DNA from: DATATB01 sp036268995
Lineage (GTDB): Bacteria; Planctomycetota; Planctomycetia; Pirellulales; PNKZ01
Length of the DNA stretch: 35,173 bases
Direction: 5' to 3'
Assembly: GCA_036268995.1 (NCBI GenBank)
Contig: DATATB010000018.1
Location: 1-35,173 of the forward strand
A model generated the notes under the pieces. It had not been told where the DNA came from, did not search any database, and saw only the letters and a list, made by a program, of their open reading frames with translations. The translations under genes and the position numbers were made by a program. Position 1 is the first letter of the stretch. Each line of letters opens with the position of its first letter. Of this stretch, positions 16,497 to 24,560 are shown piece after piece.

Positions 16497-19400
16497 ATGT
16501 TTGGCCGTGCTCGGCGTTCTCGTGCCGATAAGTCCGCGTCGCTTCGCAATCGGCTCCTGCGCAGCGAATGGCTCGAACCACGCTTGATGATGAGCGGCAG
16601 CCCCACGGTTGCCCGACCCATCAGCGTCAGCGGCAGCTCGACGGTGACCAGCACGTCGGCTGCGCTCTCGGTGCTCGGCAGCGACGCCGCGGGCGCATCG
16701 AAGCTGAACTACGATTGGTCGATCACCAGTGAGCCGGCGGGCGCGTCGACGAGCTTCAGCGTCAACGACAACAACGCGGCCCAAAACACGACGCTGACCT
16801 TCAGCAAGGCCGGCACCTACGGCGTGAGCGTGAAGATCATCGACCCCTCCGGCCTGTCGGTGACCAATAGCCTCACCGTCAATGTTTCAGCCACGCTCAC
16901 GAGCATCCGGGTCACCACTCCCAGCAACGCCGTCGTGAACCCGGGGACCTCGCTCCAGGTATCGGCAGCCAGCCAGGCGCTGGTTGCCCAGGGCTTGGAT
17001 CAGTTCGGAAACGTCATGGCCGTGCAGCCGACGTTCAAATGGTCGTCGACCACGGCTCCCAGCGGCGCGCCGGCTCCCAGCCTCAGCGCCAGCGGCGCCA
17101 CCGAGACCATTACCTTTGGAAAGGCCGGATCGTACAGCGAAGCGGTCCAAGCCACTTCTGCCAGTGGCGCCGTGATCAAGACGACGGCCGCGATGCTGGT
17201 CGTCGCAAAGCCCACCTACATCACGGTCACCCAGGTGGGCGGCGCAGCGACGATCACGGGCACCACCGCTCAATTCACCGTCAGCCAGTTCCAGGATCAG
17301 TTTCACTCGCCCGTCACCGAGTCGTCGACGTCCGTCACCTGGGCCGTCACGACCCATCCCAGCGGGGCGGCCTCGCCGACGTTTTCGACCAGCGGAGCCA
17401 ACACTACCGCGGCTTTCAAGGCGGCTGGCCAGTATGTCCTCACGGCGACGGAAACCGACAGTGCCCATGACTCGGTTTCGCAGTCCATCACGGTGACGGT
17501 CGCGCAGCAGGCCGCCAGCATGACCAGGTCCGCCGCACTGACGTTTACCGGCACCAGCGCGAAACTGATCGTCCCGACGATCGCCGATCAGTTCGGCAAC
17601 GCCCTGGCCTCGCAGCCGGCGATCACCTGGTCGGCGACCACGCTTCCCAGCGGCGCAGCGGCTCCGAGCTTCGTTACTGCCAGCGGCATGACGACCATCA
17701 CTTTCGCGATGGCCGGCAGCTACAGCTTGACGGCCAAGGATGCCAGCGCGACGAACGTCTCGACCGTCGTAACCGTGACGGTGGTCCCGACGCTCACGAG
17801 CATCGTCGTGACGCCCGGCTCGGCGACAGTTTCAACGGGAGGCAAGCAGCAGTTCGTGGCTCAAGGCTTGGATCAATTCAAGCACGCCCTGGCCGCGCAG
17901 CCGGCTTTCACCTGGAGCACCAGCGGCGGAACGATCACCATCGGCGGCCTCTTCACCGCTGCCAGCACAGCCGGCAGTGATACGATTACCGCTCACAACG
18001 GCTCGCTGACCGGCACGACGACCATCAGCGTTCAAGGCAGCTCGAACTTCCTGAACCTGCAGAATGCTTTCCTCGCGCAGGATGTCCAGACGCTGGACGC
18101 CAGCGGCTCGATCACCCGCAACGACATGATCCAGATTCTCGACGCCGTGGCAGCCAAGGGTGCGGTCACGGCTTCCGAGTTCAGCGATCTGAAAACGATC
18201 GTCAGCGACGCCGCGACCTTGAACATGCCCAACTATGTGCAAGTGCTGTCGGCCGACGTGGTCGACGGCAACGTGGCCAACGCCACGTACCAAGGCCACA
18301 CGCTGGGCAACCTGGCCACGGGCAGCACCGCCATTCAGCTCACCGATTTGGTGGACAAGTGGTTCTTGGGCACTGACCTGCCGACGCTCACCGATTCGTC
18401 GCTGGTCTACAAGACGGCCGCCGGCTCGCTGTTTCCCACGACGCCCTCGCATACGAACGAATACCAGGGCGAACTGGGCGACTGCTACTTGATTTCGGCA
18501 CTGGGCACGATTGCCGATCGCGACCCGGCTGCGATCGAGAATATGATCATCAACAATGGCGACGGAACCTACACGGTCCGCTTCTACACGGGCAGCTACG
18601 GATCCTCGTACAACGCCAGCAACGGCAGCTTTAGCGATGGTTTTACCAACGGCACCGGCACGGCCGAATATGTGACCGTCAACCTCCAACTGCCGACCAC
18701 TACCTCTGGCATGCTCGACTACGCCGATTACGGTGCGAGTGTCACCAACGCCAACAATGCGTTGTGGATTCCCCTGATCGAAAAGGCCTATGCCCAGTGG
18801 AACCAGACAGGCCAAGAGGGCCGCGACGGGACGAACTCGTACGCCTCGATCGAGGGCGGCTGGATGGCCACGGTCGATGCGCAAATCCTCGGCCACAACG
18901 CCACCGACTACGAGATGGGCACGGCCACCGAGCAGCAACTGATCAACGCCCTAGCCAGCGGCCAGGCTGTGACGATCGGCACGACCGAAACCATCTACGG
19001 CCTCTACGGGTCGCATGCCTACGCGGTCACCGGCTACAACGCGTCGAGCAACACGTTCACCCTCTACAATCCCTGGGGCTTTGATCAGCCGGGTCAGCTC
19101 ACTTGGGCCCAGCTCGAGACGAGCTGCTCGGCTTTCACCGCAGTCACGGCTTCCGGCGCGACGCCCATCAGCGGCGCACCGTCCAAGCCAGTGGTCGGCG
19201 GCGCCATCGTGTCCGACGCGCTGGGCCCCAACTCCGCCGCGGCATCTGCCGGCCAAACCAGCAGCGAAGCCAGCGACGTGGCTTCCGGCTCCAACGGCGG
19301 CTTTGCCACCACGGCCAATGTCTCTCAAGCCGCGGTGCCGACGTCGGGCGCCGACAGCGCCTTTGCCCGATTCGCGGCATTCAATCCCGCCGGCAGTGAT

Positions 19401-19541
19401 GTCGACAACGATACGTCGCTCGGCGCCGAAGTGCAGACGCAGCGCCCAGCTCTGGCAGTCACCGCCTTGCACTTCGGCAACGCGGCCAATCTCGACCTGG
19501 CTCAGGTCGATCTGCTCTACGCCGCACTGGGCGCAGCGTAA
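16497..19541 (+). CDS. Secreted calpain-like cysteine protease with Ig-like repeats
   Basis: A 1014-residue protein. It starts at ATG 16497 in preference to an in-frame TTG at 16482. The N-terminus is Arg-rich and then has 'SEWLEPRLMMSG', the planctomycete 'LEPR/LE-R-LLS'-type export motif. Residues about 40-500 hold five Ig-like or cadherin-like repeats marked by recurring 'DQFGN-LA-QP--TWS' and 'PSGA-AP-F' blocks. A helical linker follows. The C-terminal third is a Peptidase C2 (calpain) domain: Cys663 in 'GELGDCYLISAL', His840 in 'GSHAYAVTGY' and Asn858 in 'LYNPWGFDQPG', forming the catalytic triad. The tail is Ser/Ala-rich. The Ig repeats suggest cell-surface or extracellular attachment. 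No EF-hand was found, so calcium regulation is not shown. Substrates are unknown. Confidence 0.85.
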   Translation: MFGRARRSRADKSASLRNRLLRSEWLEPRLMMSGSPTVARPISVSGSSTVTSTSAALSVLGSDAAGASKLNYDWSITSEPAGASTSFSVNDNNAAQNTTLTFSKAGTYGVSVKIIDPSGLSVTNSLTVNVSATLTSIRVTTPSNAVVNPGTSLQVSAASQALVAQGLDQFGNVMAVQPTFKWSSTTAPSGAPAPSLSASGATETITFGKAGSYSEAVQATSASGAVIKTTAAMLVVAKPTYITVTQVGGAATITGTTAQFTVSQFQDQFHSPVTESSTSVTWAVTTHPSGAASPTFSTSGANTTAAFKAAGQYVLTATETDSAHDSVSQSITVTVAQQAASMTRSAALTFTGTSAKLIVPTIADQFGNALASQPAITWSATTLPSGAAAPSFVTASGMTTITFAMAGSYSLTAKDASATNVSTVVTVTVVPTLTSIVVTPGSATVSTGGKQQFVAQGLDQFKHALAAQPAFTWSTSGGTITIGGLFTAASTAGSDTITAHNGSLTGTTTISVQGSSNFLNLQNAFLAQDVQTLDASGSITRNDMIQILDAVAAKGAVTASEFSDLKTIVSDAATLNMPNYVQVLSADVVDGNVANATYQGHTLGNLATGSTAIQLTDLVDKWFLGTDLPTLTDSSLVYKTAAGSLFPTTPSHTNEYQGELGDCYLISALGTIADRDPAAIENMIINNGDGTYTVRFYTGSYGSSYNASNGSFSDGFTNGTGTAEYVTVNLQLPTTTSGMLDYADYGASVTNANNALWIPLIEKAYAQWNQTGQEGRDGTNSYASIEGGWMATVDAQILGHNATDYEMGTATEQQLINALASGQAVTIGTTETIYGLYGSHAYAVTGYNASSNTFTLYNPWGFDQPGQLTWAQLETSCSAFTAVTASGATPISGAPSKPVVGGAIVSDALGPNSAAASAGQTSSEASDVASGSNGGFATTANVSQAAVPTSGADSAFARFAAFNPAGSDVDNDTSLGAEVQTQRPALAVTALHFGNAANLDLAQVDLLYAALGAA

Positions 19542-19578
19542 CAAGCTTCGCTGTCACGTTGGGCGCGGGCCGCGATCT

Positions 19579-20322
19579 TTAGCCCATGCGAATCTTAAAG
19601 CGGCGCAGTGACTTGCCTCCGATCACCATGATCACGGAGACAAAGATGCCGAGCACGAGCGAACTGTCCCACTCGCCTTTGGTGCCGAGGACCAGCACGA
19701 ACAGCGCGATGGCCACGTAGCCCAAGATCATGCTCAACCAGCCGAAGCCGCGCATCAGCTTGAGGCCCAGCCGGTCGCCCGGCTGGAGAAGGCTCTCGTC
19801 GACGGGTCGTTCCGAACTGGGCATCTGAATCGGCTGCTGGATTCTCGCCGCGATTGCCTCGGCAATTTCGCGAGCCCGGCCGGCCCAGAGCGTGCTGGGC
19901 AGAACGAACTCGCCACGGGGCGTGCAGACGATGTAATTCTGCTCCAGGCCGCTCGGCTGCATGAAGTTCTCGAGTTGGCAGAGCTTGACGGCTTGAACTT
20001 CCGCCCAACGGAATTGCTCCCTGCGAGAGGTACCGAACTTCCACAGGCCCCACTGTTGCAAGCTGAGTTCGAGTCCTTCGTCCCCGATCGCCACGAGAGC
20101 ACATGCGGCGTTACGCGCCGCCAAAAACATCCAAGCCGCCAGCCCGGCCATGAACAGGCCGACCAGACCCACGAAATACAAGGCGGGATTGCTCTTATTT
20201 ACAACCAGTGGCAACGCGGCGAATGGTAGGGCAATGGCGAGAAAAAACACGCCGCACGCCGCCGGAAGCCAGACCTTGAGGCGTGCCGGACGAAACATCT
20301 GGCGTAGATCGTGTGCGGACAT
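19579..20322 (-). CDS. Membrane protein with PH-like middle domain, unknown function
   Basis: A 247-residue protein starting at ATG 20322 (frame open further upstream, but composition there is non-coding). Two hydrophobic helices near the N-terminus (about 15-37 and 48-72) precede a soluble domain with 'LSLQQWGLWKFGTSRREQFRWAEV' (read as two pieces), 'QNYIVCTPRGEFVLPSTLW' and 'AREIAEAIAARIQQ', a pattern like bacterial PH-like domains. Two further helices (about 190-235) lie near a basic C-terminus. It ends convergently with the calpain-like gene. No enzyme motif is visible. Confidence 0.75.
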   Translation of the reverse strand: MSAHDLRQMFRPARLKVWLPAACGVFFLAIALPFAALPLVVNKSNPALYFVGLVGLFMAGLAAWMFLAARNAACALVAIGDEGLELSLQQWGLWKFGTSRREQFRWAEVQAVKLCQLENFMQPSGLEQNYIVCTPRGEFVLPSTLWAGRAREIAEAIAARIQQPIQMPSSERPVDESLLQPGDRLGLKLMRGFGWLSMILGYVAIALFVLVLGTKGEWDSSLVLGIFVSVIMVIGGKSLRRFKIRMG

Positions 20323-20503
20323 GACGGATCGCCGTGATGCATTTCGGATCGGTCGGCCAGCCAGGCCTCTCGCCCCGGAAATTCCGGTCGGCCAGCATTG
20401 CCATGATAGCCTCCCGCCCAGCGTCAATCTCGCCCGACGCGACTTGAAAACCCTTGACGCTTCTCCCAAACCGCCCGAAACTGCTGACGCCTTCCCAATC
20501 CAG

Positions 20504-20588
20504 GCCGAGTGGCGGAATAGGCAGACGCACGGGACTTAAAATCCCGTGAGGGGTAACCCTCGTGCGGGTTCGATCCCCGCCTCGGCCA
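20504..20588 (+). tRNA. tRNA-Leu (anticodon UAA)
   Basis: An 85-base tRNA with a seven-base-pair acceptor stem (GGCCGAG with CTCGGCC), anticodon stem CGGGA/TCCCG around the loop CTTAAAA (anticodon TAA), a long variable arm as required for class II tRNA-Leu, and a T-arm GCGGG-TTCGATC-CCCGC. The discriminator is A and CCA is not encoded. An integrase gene ends one base after its 3' end on the other strand, so this tRNA is the likely integration target. Confidence 0.97.
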
Positions 20589-20589
20589 G

Positions 20590-21798
20590 TTACTTACGAC
20601 GATTGGCGGCCTTGCCAGAACGGGCAATGTTACTAGGAGTGTTACCGGCCTGCGATTTGGCATGGGCCTCCCACAATACGGCCGCCGTCGTTTGGGCGTT
20701 CCGGCCGACGTAGTAGCGAAGGGTTGTCTCGATTGTTTCGTGCCGCATAAGCTCCTTCAGGACTTGTGGCATCACGCGAGTAGCCCATCGCTCGCCGAAG
20801 CTACGGCGTAGGTCATGCGCACTCGCATACTTCGTCGCTGCCTTTCCCTTTTTTTCGACCGTGGCGACGACCACCTTGGCCGTAGCGCCAATCTTGCTGA
20901 TTGTCCGAATCGCGAACTCGCGACTGGGCCGAAGGTCATTCGCCCATCGCTTTGGTTTGAATACGAAGCCCGTCCGATCAGCTAGTGGCGTCGCCAACAG
21001 GAACTCCGAAAACTCTGGGGCAATCGGCAGCAACCGGTCCTTGTGACCTTTCTCCAACTCAGCCGGGATGCGAAGCATGGCATATTTGCCAGACAGGTCG
21101 ATAAGCAACTTGCTTTCATCGTCCCAGGAAAGATTCAAAGATTCGGTAAGGCGTAAGCCAGACAGCCACAAACCACGGAGATAATGTTTCCAGGATGGAG
21201 CAGAGGCGGAGCCGACAACTGCCTTTACCGTGCCCAGCAAGCGATCAAACTCTTCGCCAGTAATCGGTCGACCCTTCATCACGTTCGAGCCCTTGGCTCG
21301 TCGAACGCGGCAGATCTCTGGGGCTTTCGGGATTAAGCCCATGCGTACAGCCCATCGTAGCGACGCCTTCATATGGGCCATGTATCCCGCGATGGTACTT
21401 TCGGCACGCCCTTCTTCCCGCAGTTTGGCCTGGAAATGGCTCAATCGCGCAGCCGTCACGTCTCGCAGCCGACCAGGGGCGACGATGCGCTCCAACAGGT
21501 TGAACACTCCGGAAACCTTTTCATCCGTTCCTCCGGCCAACCCCGTCAGCACTTCGTCTTCATACCGCTGCCGGAATTGCGCCCAAGTCGTCTTGCTCGG
21601 ATCGCAGTACCGCCCCTCCCGCAGTTCAGCCTCCCATTTGCCGGCGGCCTTCTCGGCCGCTGTGCGGGCCTTCTTGCTGCCATCCCGCTCGATTTCGGTC
21701 GACCGCGTCTTCTTCTTTTGCGTGACTGGGTCGACATACTGCATCTGGTAGCATTTCCGGTCGCCGAACTCGACGACCCTCACCTTGATGCCTTCCAT
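20590..21798 (-). CDS. int: Tyrosine site-specific recombinase (integrase)
   Basis: A 402-residue phage/ICE-type integrase starting at ATG 21798 with GGGAGG seven bases before it. It has an N-terminal AP2/arm-binding-like part ('CYQMQYVDPVTQKKKTRSTE'), a core-binding SAM-like domain (about 65-160) and a catalytic domain with the complete set R216 ('SGLRLTES'), K250/K253, H328-x-x-R331 ('SAHDLRRSF'), H353 ('LMRHETIETTLRYY') and the nucleophile Tyr362 or 363. All catalytic residues are present, so it may be active. Its stop codon lies one base beyond tRNA-Leu, the usual geometry of a tRNA-targeting element. It probably catalyses excision and integration of the island to its right. Confidence 0.93.
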   Translation of the reverse strand: MEGIKVRVVEFGDRKCYQMQYVDPVTQKKKTRSTEIERDGSKKARTAAEKAAGKWEAELREGRYCDPSKTTWAQFRQRYEDEVLTGLAGGTDEKVSGVFNLLERIVAPGRLRDVTAARLSHFQAKLREEGRAESTIAGYMAHMKASLRWAVRMGLIPKAPEICRVRRAKGSNVMKGRPITGEEFDRLLGTVKAVVGSASAPSWKHYLRGLWLSGLRLTESLNLSWDDESKLLIDLSGKYAMLRIPAELEKGHKDRLLPIAPEFSEFLLATPLADRTGFVFKPKRWANDLRPSREFAIRTISKIGATAKVVVATVEKKGKAATKYASAHDLRRSFGERWATRVMPQVLKELMRHETIETTLRYYVGRNAQTTAAVLWEAHAKSQAGNTPSNIARSGKAANRRK

Positions 21799-21869
21799 TG
21801 GTTCGCCTCCCTTGAATTTCAGCCACGCAGTTACGCAGGACCCGGCAGGGCTGGTTCATGCCGGAGCGT

Positions 21870-22172
21870 TCATTTCTGCTTGGGTGTGGTCCTCCGTGCC
21901 TTCTTGTTGGCCTTCGGCTTTGCATTGGACGCCGCGACGATGATCCTGGGCGTCTTCAGCTCGAAGTAATAATCGTGTTTGAGCCACTCGCCGACCCGCT
22001 CGATCTGCCAGCCCGCCGCGATCAGCTGCAGTACGTAGCGGTTGACCTGCCGCGGCGAAACGTCCAGCTTCTTCGCCAGGCTGGCCGACGTCTCCTTGCC
22101 GCCGGCGATCAGCAGCAACAGCCTGCCGACGAGTGTAGCTGCGCCTTCCTTGCTGCTGCGGAATCTGGGCAT
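21870..22172 (-). CDS. Small winged-HTH-like DNA-binding protein
   Basis: A 100-residue basic protein. The first 70 residues form a helix-turn-helix ('ASLAKKLDVSPRQVNRYVLQL') followed by a short wing ('EWLKHDYYFELK'). The tail is Lys/Arg-rich ('KANKKARRTTPKQK'). GGAG lies just before ATG 22172, and a TTGACT/TAGGAT promoter lies 34-61 bases upstream. It sits immediately before the integrase on the same strand, so it may regulate the element or act as an excision factor. No close family was identified. Confidence 0.8.
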   Translation of the reverse strand: MPRFRSSKEGAATLVGRLLLLIAGGKETSASLAKKLDVSPRQVNRYVLQLIAAGWQIERVGEWLKHDYYFELKTPRIIVAASNAKPKANKKARRTTPKQK

Positions 22173-22205
22173 GGCGAACTCCAGCGAAGAAAAACCCAGT
22201 TTGAA

Positions 22206-22233
22206 ATCCTACCGGTGCGACAATTAAAGTCAA
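22206..22233 (-). promoter_or_regulatory. Candidate promoter of the HTH-integrase unit
   Basis: On the minus strand, TTGACT (22228-22233) and TAGGAT (22206-22211) are separated by 16 bases in an AT-richer patch about 35 bases upstream of the HTH gene. Five of six -35 bases and four of six -10 bases match consensus. Confidence 0.45.
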
Positions 22234-22297
22234 TGATTGCCTTTGTTTTTACTGTACAGATGCGGACAGTGACCGCCAGCGAGATGAACGGAGCGGG

Positions 22298-22763
22298 TTG
22301 TCGGTTGAGGTACGGCCTACCAGGCGGCCGTCCTGGTTGGGATGCGCCAGAATTCGGCTGTGTTTTTGCGTCCCACGCGACGCATGCGTCGGCATTCTTG
22401 CCAGAGTTGCCTGGAACCACCCGTGGCAGAAGGACTTCAGTGGGCGCGTGTTCCGCGTCGCACCTACGTCTGGGTTGCGACGCCTGGTCTGCTTACTCTG
22501 GCGCAACTTCAAGGGGCAACAACCAGAACGGTTGCGGGAATGGCAGCGGACGCGCGAACGGCTACTCGATCGCTTGCCGCGCTGGCTCCTTGGGCAATAC
22601 CTGCTACGACGAGGAACACCCGCAAGGCCGGGACCTGGTTTACATTGAAGGCCTGGACCTGCTTTCGCCGGAATTCCGCAGCCAGGCGATCCGGCGCGTT
22701 CAGCGGCAGGAAAAACGATTGGCACGTGAACTTGCGGACCACCATCGGGTTGCAGGCAACTAG
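22298..22763 (+). pseudogene. Possible degraded small gene, function unknown
   Basis: No single frame is convincing over the whole stretch. One frame looks protein-like at 22480-22600 ('LWRNFKGQQPERLREWQRTR', helical, Trp/Arg-rich). A different frame looks protein-like from about 22605 to the TAG at 22761-22763 ('EEHPQGRDLVYIEGLDLL', then 'QAIRRVQRQEKRLAREL'), with codon third positions rich in G and C. The switch near 22600 suggests a frameshift in a small gene reading towards the convergent fragment at 22760-22939. I do not recognise a family, and chance open frames in GC-rich DNA are an alternative. Confidence 0.25.
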
Positions 22764-22939
22764 GCGCTGACGACCTGCTTCAGCTTCCACCGGCGCTGCT
22801 TGACCGCATTTATCGTGCGCTTTGTCTTTCGAGCGGCCTCTTGCACGGGCAAGTTCAGGACGAGGCCATCTTCGTCAGCTGACCATGCCCGTCCGGCTTT
22901 TGGCGGCTTGGTTCCTCGCCGCCGGTGCGCCTCGCTCAT
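22760..22939 (-). CDS. Homing-endonuclease-type DNA-binding fragment (NUMOD3-like plus SANT-like)
   Basis: A 59-residue ORF from ATG 22939 to TAG 22760. The C-terminal part 'GRAWSADEDGLVLNLP...AARKTKRT...VKQRRWKLK' matches the short SANT/Myb-like 'W-EED' DNA-binding module common in HNH/GIY-YIG homing-type proteins. In the same frame, upstream of the ATG as far as about 23036, there is further protein-like sequence with a NUMOD3-type motif ('KLGTRHTDETRRKMSEAH'), but no start codon. The piece is therefore probably the 3' end of a longer gene whose 5' part was lost when the neighbouring hydrolase gene arrived; its upstream part overlaps the hydrolase 3' end. A short functional protein from the internal ATG is possible. 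Confidence 0.55.
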   Translation of the reverse strand: MSEAHRRRGTKPPKAGRAWSADEDGLVLNLPVQEAARKTKRTINAVKQRRWKLKQVVSA

Positions 22940-23021
22940 CTTGCGGCGCGTTTCATCCGTGTGGCGTGTGCCCAGCTTGGCTTGGCGGCGCGTCCGGGGC
23001 TGAGGAGTTCTCTCATCCCAC

Positions 23022-24188
23022 TTACAATGATGCCCTGACTGCAGTGATCACCTCTGCAGGTTTCAGCAGCGGGGTGCAGTGTCGCCCAGGAATTTCGACA
23101 ACCCTTATCGCAGGATTAGGTGGCCGTGTTCTCTTATTGAAAGCCCTGTAACACTTGGTCACATCGTCGGATTGGCTGGTTACTACGGTGATCTGCCCAC
23201 CTGGCGCCACCTTCATCTGGCTCCAATCGGTCTGCTTCACAATGTGCTCCAATAGCGCGGTGATAATCCTGTTTTTTGCTTCACTCTGCTCCTTTTGTTT
23301 CTGAGAGTCGTCCGAAGGCTTCTTGTCTGGAGGTCCGAATACAAACGAGGGCAGATCGCGCGGGTGTGCAAGCAGGGAAACCATCTCTTTCACTAATCCT
23401 AAAAGAAATTGCACACGCCCTTGTGATACTGACCCAGCAGGGTTGACGAGTACTGCCTCCTTCACCCTCTCAGAAAATGCCGGGTCATCGTTGAGCATTT
23501 CCGCCATAATTGGCGCGCCGGTCGAGTAGGACCACAATTCCAATTCCTCTGATTCAGGCAGAAGGCGTTTGATCGCTGATTTAAAAAAACTTGCGTGCGG
23601 ACCAAATGTGGCGGACTGTTCGACTGCGTCAGCAAAAGCGAGGCTTACCCTCCCCAGCACTGCATCGGGGAAGGAAATGACTACGACGATTCTTCCCGAG
23701 AAAGCGAGTTCCTCGGCCAAAGTTTCAACGCAGCCAACATCATTGGAAATCCCCGGGATGAGCACGATCGTTGGCGTCCCGACTCTAGCTGACGACGGTG
23801 AGAGATGTGTGAAGCCGGCTGTCTGCACACCGAGCACAGGTAGCGTTACGGTGACTTCGCCCTGCCGAAGGAACTGCCTCGCGATTTCTTCCCGGTCGTG
23901 CGCCTCCTTAAGTACTTGTTTCCTGCCGTATCTGTCAGAAGTTGAACGGAGGAGGCGGTAAAGCTTCTCTCTTCGGTAACGAACTGAGAGAGGTCGTTCT
24001 TGGCGAGCGCCATCTGGTCCCGCACGCATCAGGCTCCTGCTGGTCACGGCCTTTCCCAGCAGCATAAATAACTGCCAATCATCCAAGGTCTTTATGACGT
24101 TGGTTTCCGGGGTATGTGCCAGTTGTCGCATCGTTTGATCTGGATCTTCAAATCCTTCATTGTCCGGAGCGTCCTGCTCGGAGGACAC
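23022..24188 (-). CDS. Alpha/beta-hydrolase-fold protein
   Basis: A 388-residue protein starting at GTG 24188. The fold is seen from 'TIVLIPGISNDVG' (first strand and oxyanion loop, about residue 140), 'GRIVVVISFPD', the nucleophile elbow 'ELWSYSTGAPIMAEML' (a GxSxG variant, serine in S-Y-S-T-G), 'EAVLVNPAGS' and the late 'VVEIPGRHCTPLLKP', which supplies a candidate catalytic histidine. The N-terminal 110 residues are charged, helical and family-unknown; a Lys/Gln/Glu-rich segment (about 290-310) interrupts the cap region. A perfect TATAAT lies seven bases before the start, so the mRNA may be leaderless. GC content is lower than in the flanking chromosome. The substrate is unknown; lipase, esterase or effector roles are all possible. 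Confidence 0.75.
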   Translation of the reverse strand: MSSEQDAPDNEGFEDPDQTMRQLAHTPETNVIKTLDDWQLFMLLGKAVTSRSLMRAGPDGARQERPLSVRYRREKLYRLLRSTSDRYGRKQVLKEAHDREEIARQFLRQGEVTVTLPVLGVQTAGFTHLSPSSARVGTPTIVLIPGISNDVGCVETLAEELAFSGRIVVVISFPDAVLGRVSLAFADAVEQSATFGPHASFFKSAIKRLLPESEELELWSYSTGAPIMAEMLNDDPAFSERVKEAVLVNPAGSVSQGRVQFLLGLVKEMVSLLAHPRDLPSFVFGPPDKKPSDDSQKQKEQSEAKNRIITALLEHIVKQTDWSQMKVAPGGQITVVTSQSDDVTKCYRAFNKRTRPPNPAIRVVEIPGRHCTPLLKPAEVITAVRASL

Positions 24189-24195
24189 ATCACGG

Positions 24196-24201
24196 ATTAT
24201 A
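24196..24201 (-). promoter_or_regulatory. Perfect -10 box placed for a leaderless transcript
   Basis: TATAAT on the minus strand ends seven bases before the GTG start of the hydrolase gene, so transcription would begin at or next to the start codon. A -35 is weak or absent at the expected distance, and no ribosome site exists. Confidence 0.45.
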
Positions 24202-24342
24202 CGCCACGCGTCGCCGCTAAATCCATGTTATCGAATAACTTCCGCGACTTAGCCGTGGCGGCCAGACATCAAATTGAACTGCCGAGTTCAGAAACTCGCT
24301 GTCATCCGGAAAGCTCCCAGGTATGATGCGCTTACTAGGATT

Positions 24343-24367
24343 AGTTGGCTTTTCAAGCCAACTTTTC
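24343..24367. terminator. Strong stem-loop between divergent genes
   Basis: AGTTGGCTT and AAGCCAACT form a perfect nine-base-pair stem around TTC (24343-24363), followed by a short T-run on the plus strand. It has the form of an intrinsic terminator but lies between two genes that are transcribed away from it. It may end an unseen short transcript or mark an old gene boundary. The rest of 24189-24560 shows no convincing gene. Confidence 0.4.
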
Positions 24368-24560
24368 CAACAGTTACATGGAACATAGCCCTTTGGAAGT
24401 GCCGTCTCCCGTTGCGGGGGTTCCGAATGCCCGGGGCAAGCGAGTCGGGCTCCATGGTTGCTCGCCTAGTGTCAAGATAGCTGTGACCTGGCACAACGGC
24501 GTGGAACATGCGCGGGTCGTTCAACCGAGGATAGATGTCTCACGCACGCTAGAGGGCATA

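Noticed and set aside
17832..18938. Minus-strand open frame of 368 codons inside the calpain-like gene
   Set aside because: Antisense shadow of the Ig-repeat and protease coding sequence.
21858..22763. A 301-codon plus-strand open frame spanning the HTH gene and beyond
   Set aside because: Its first half is antisense to a convincing HTH gene with promoter and ribosome site; only the last 50 codons look protein-like and are reported separately.
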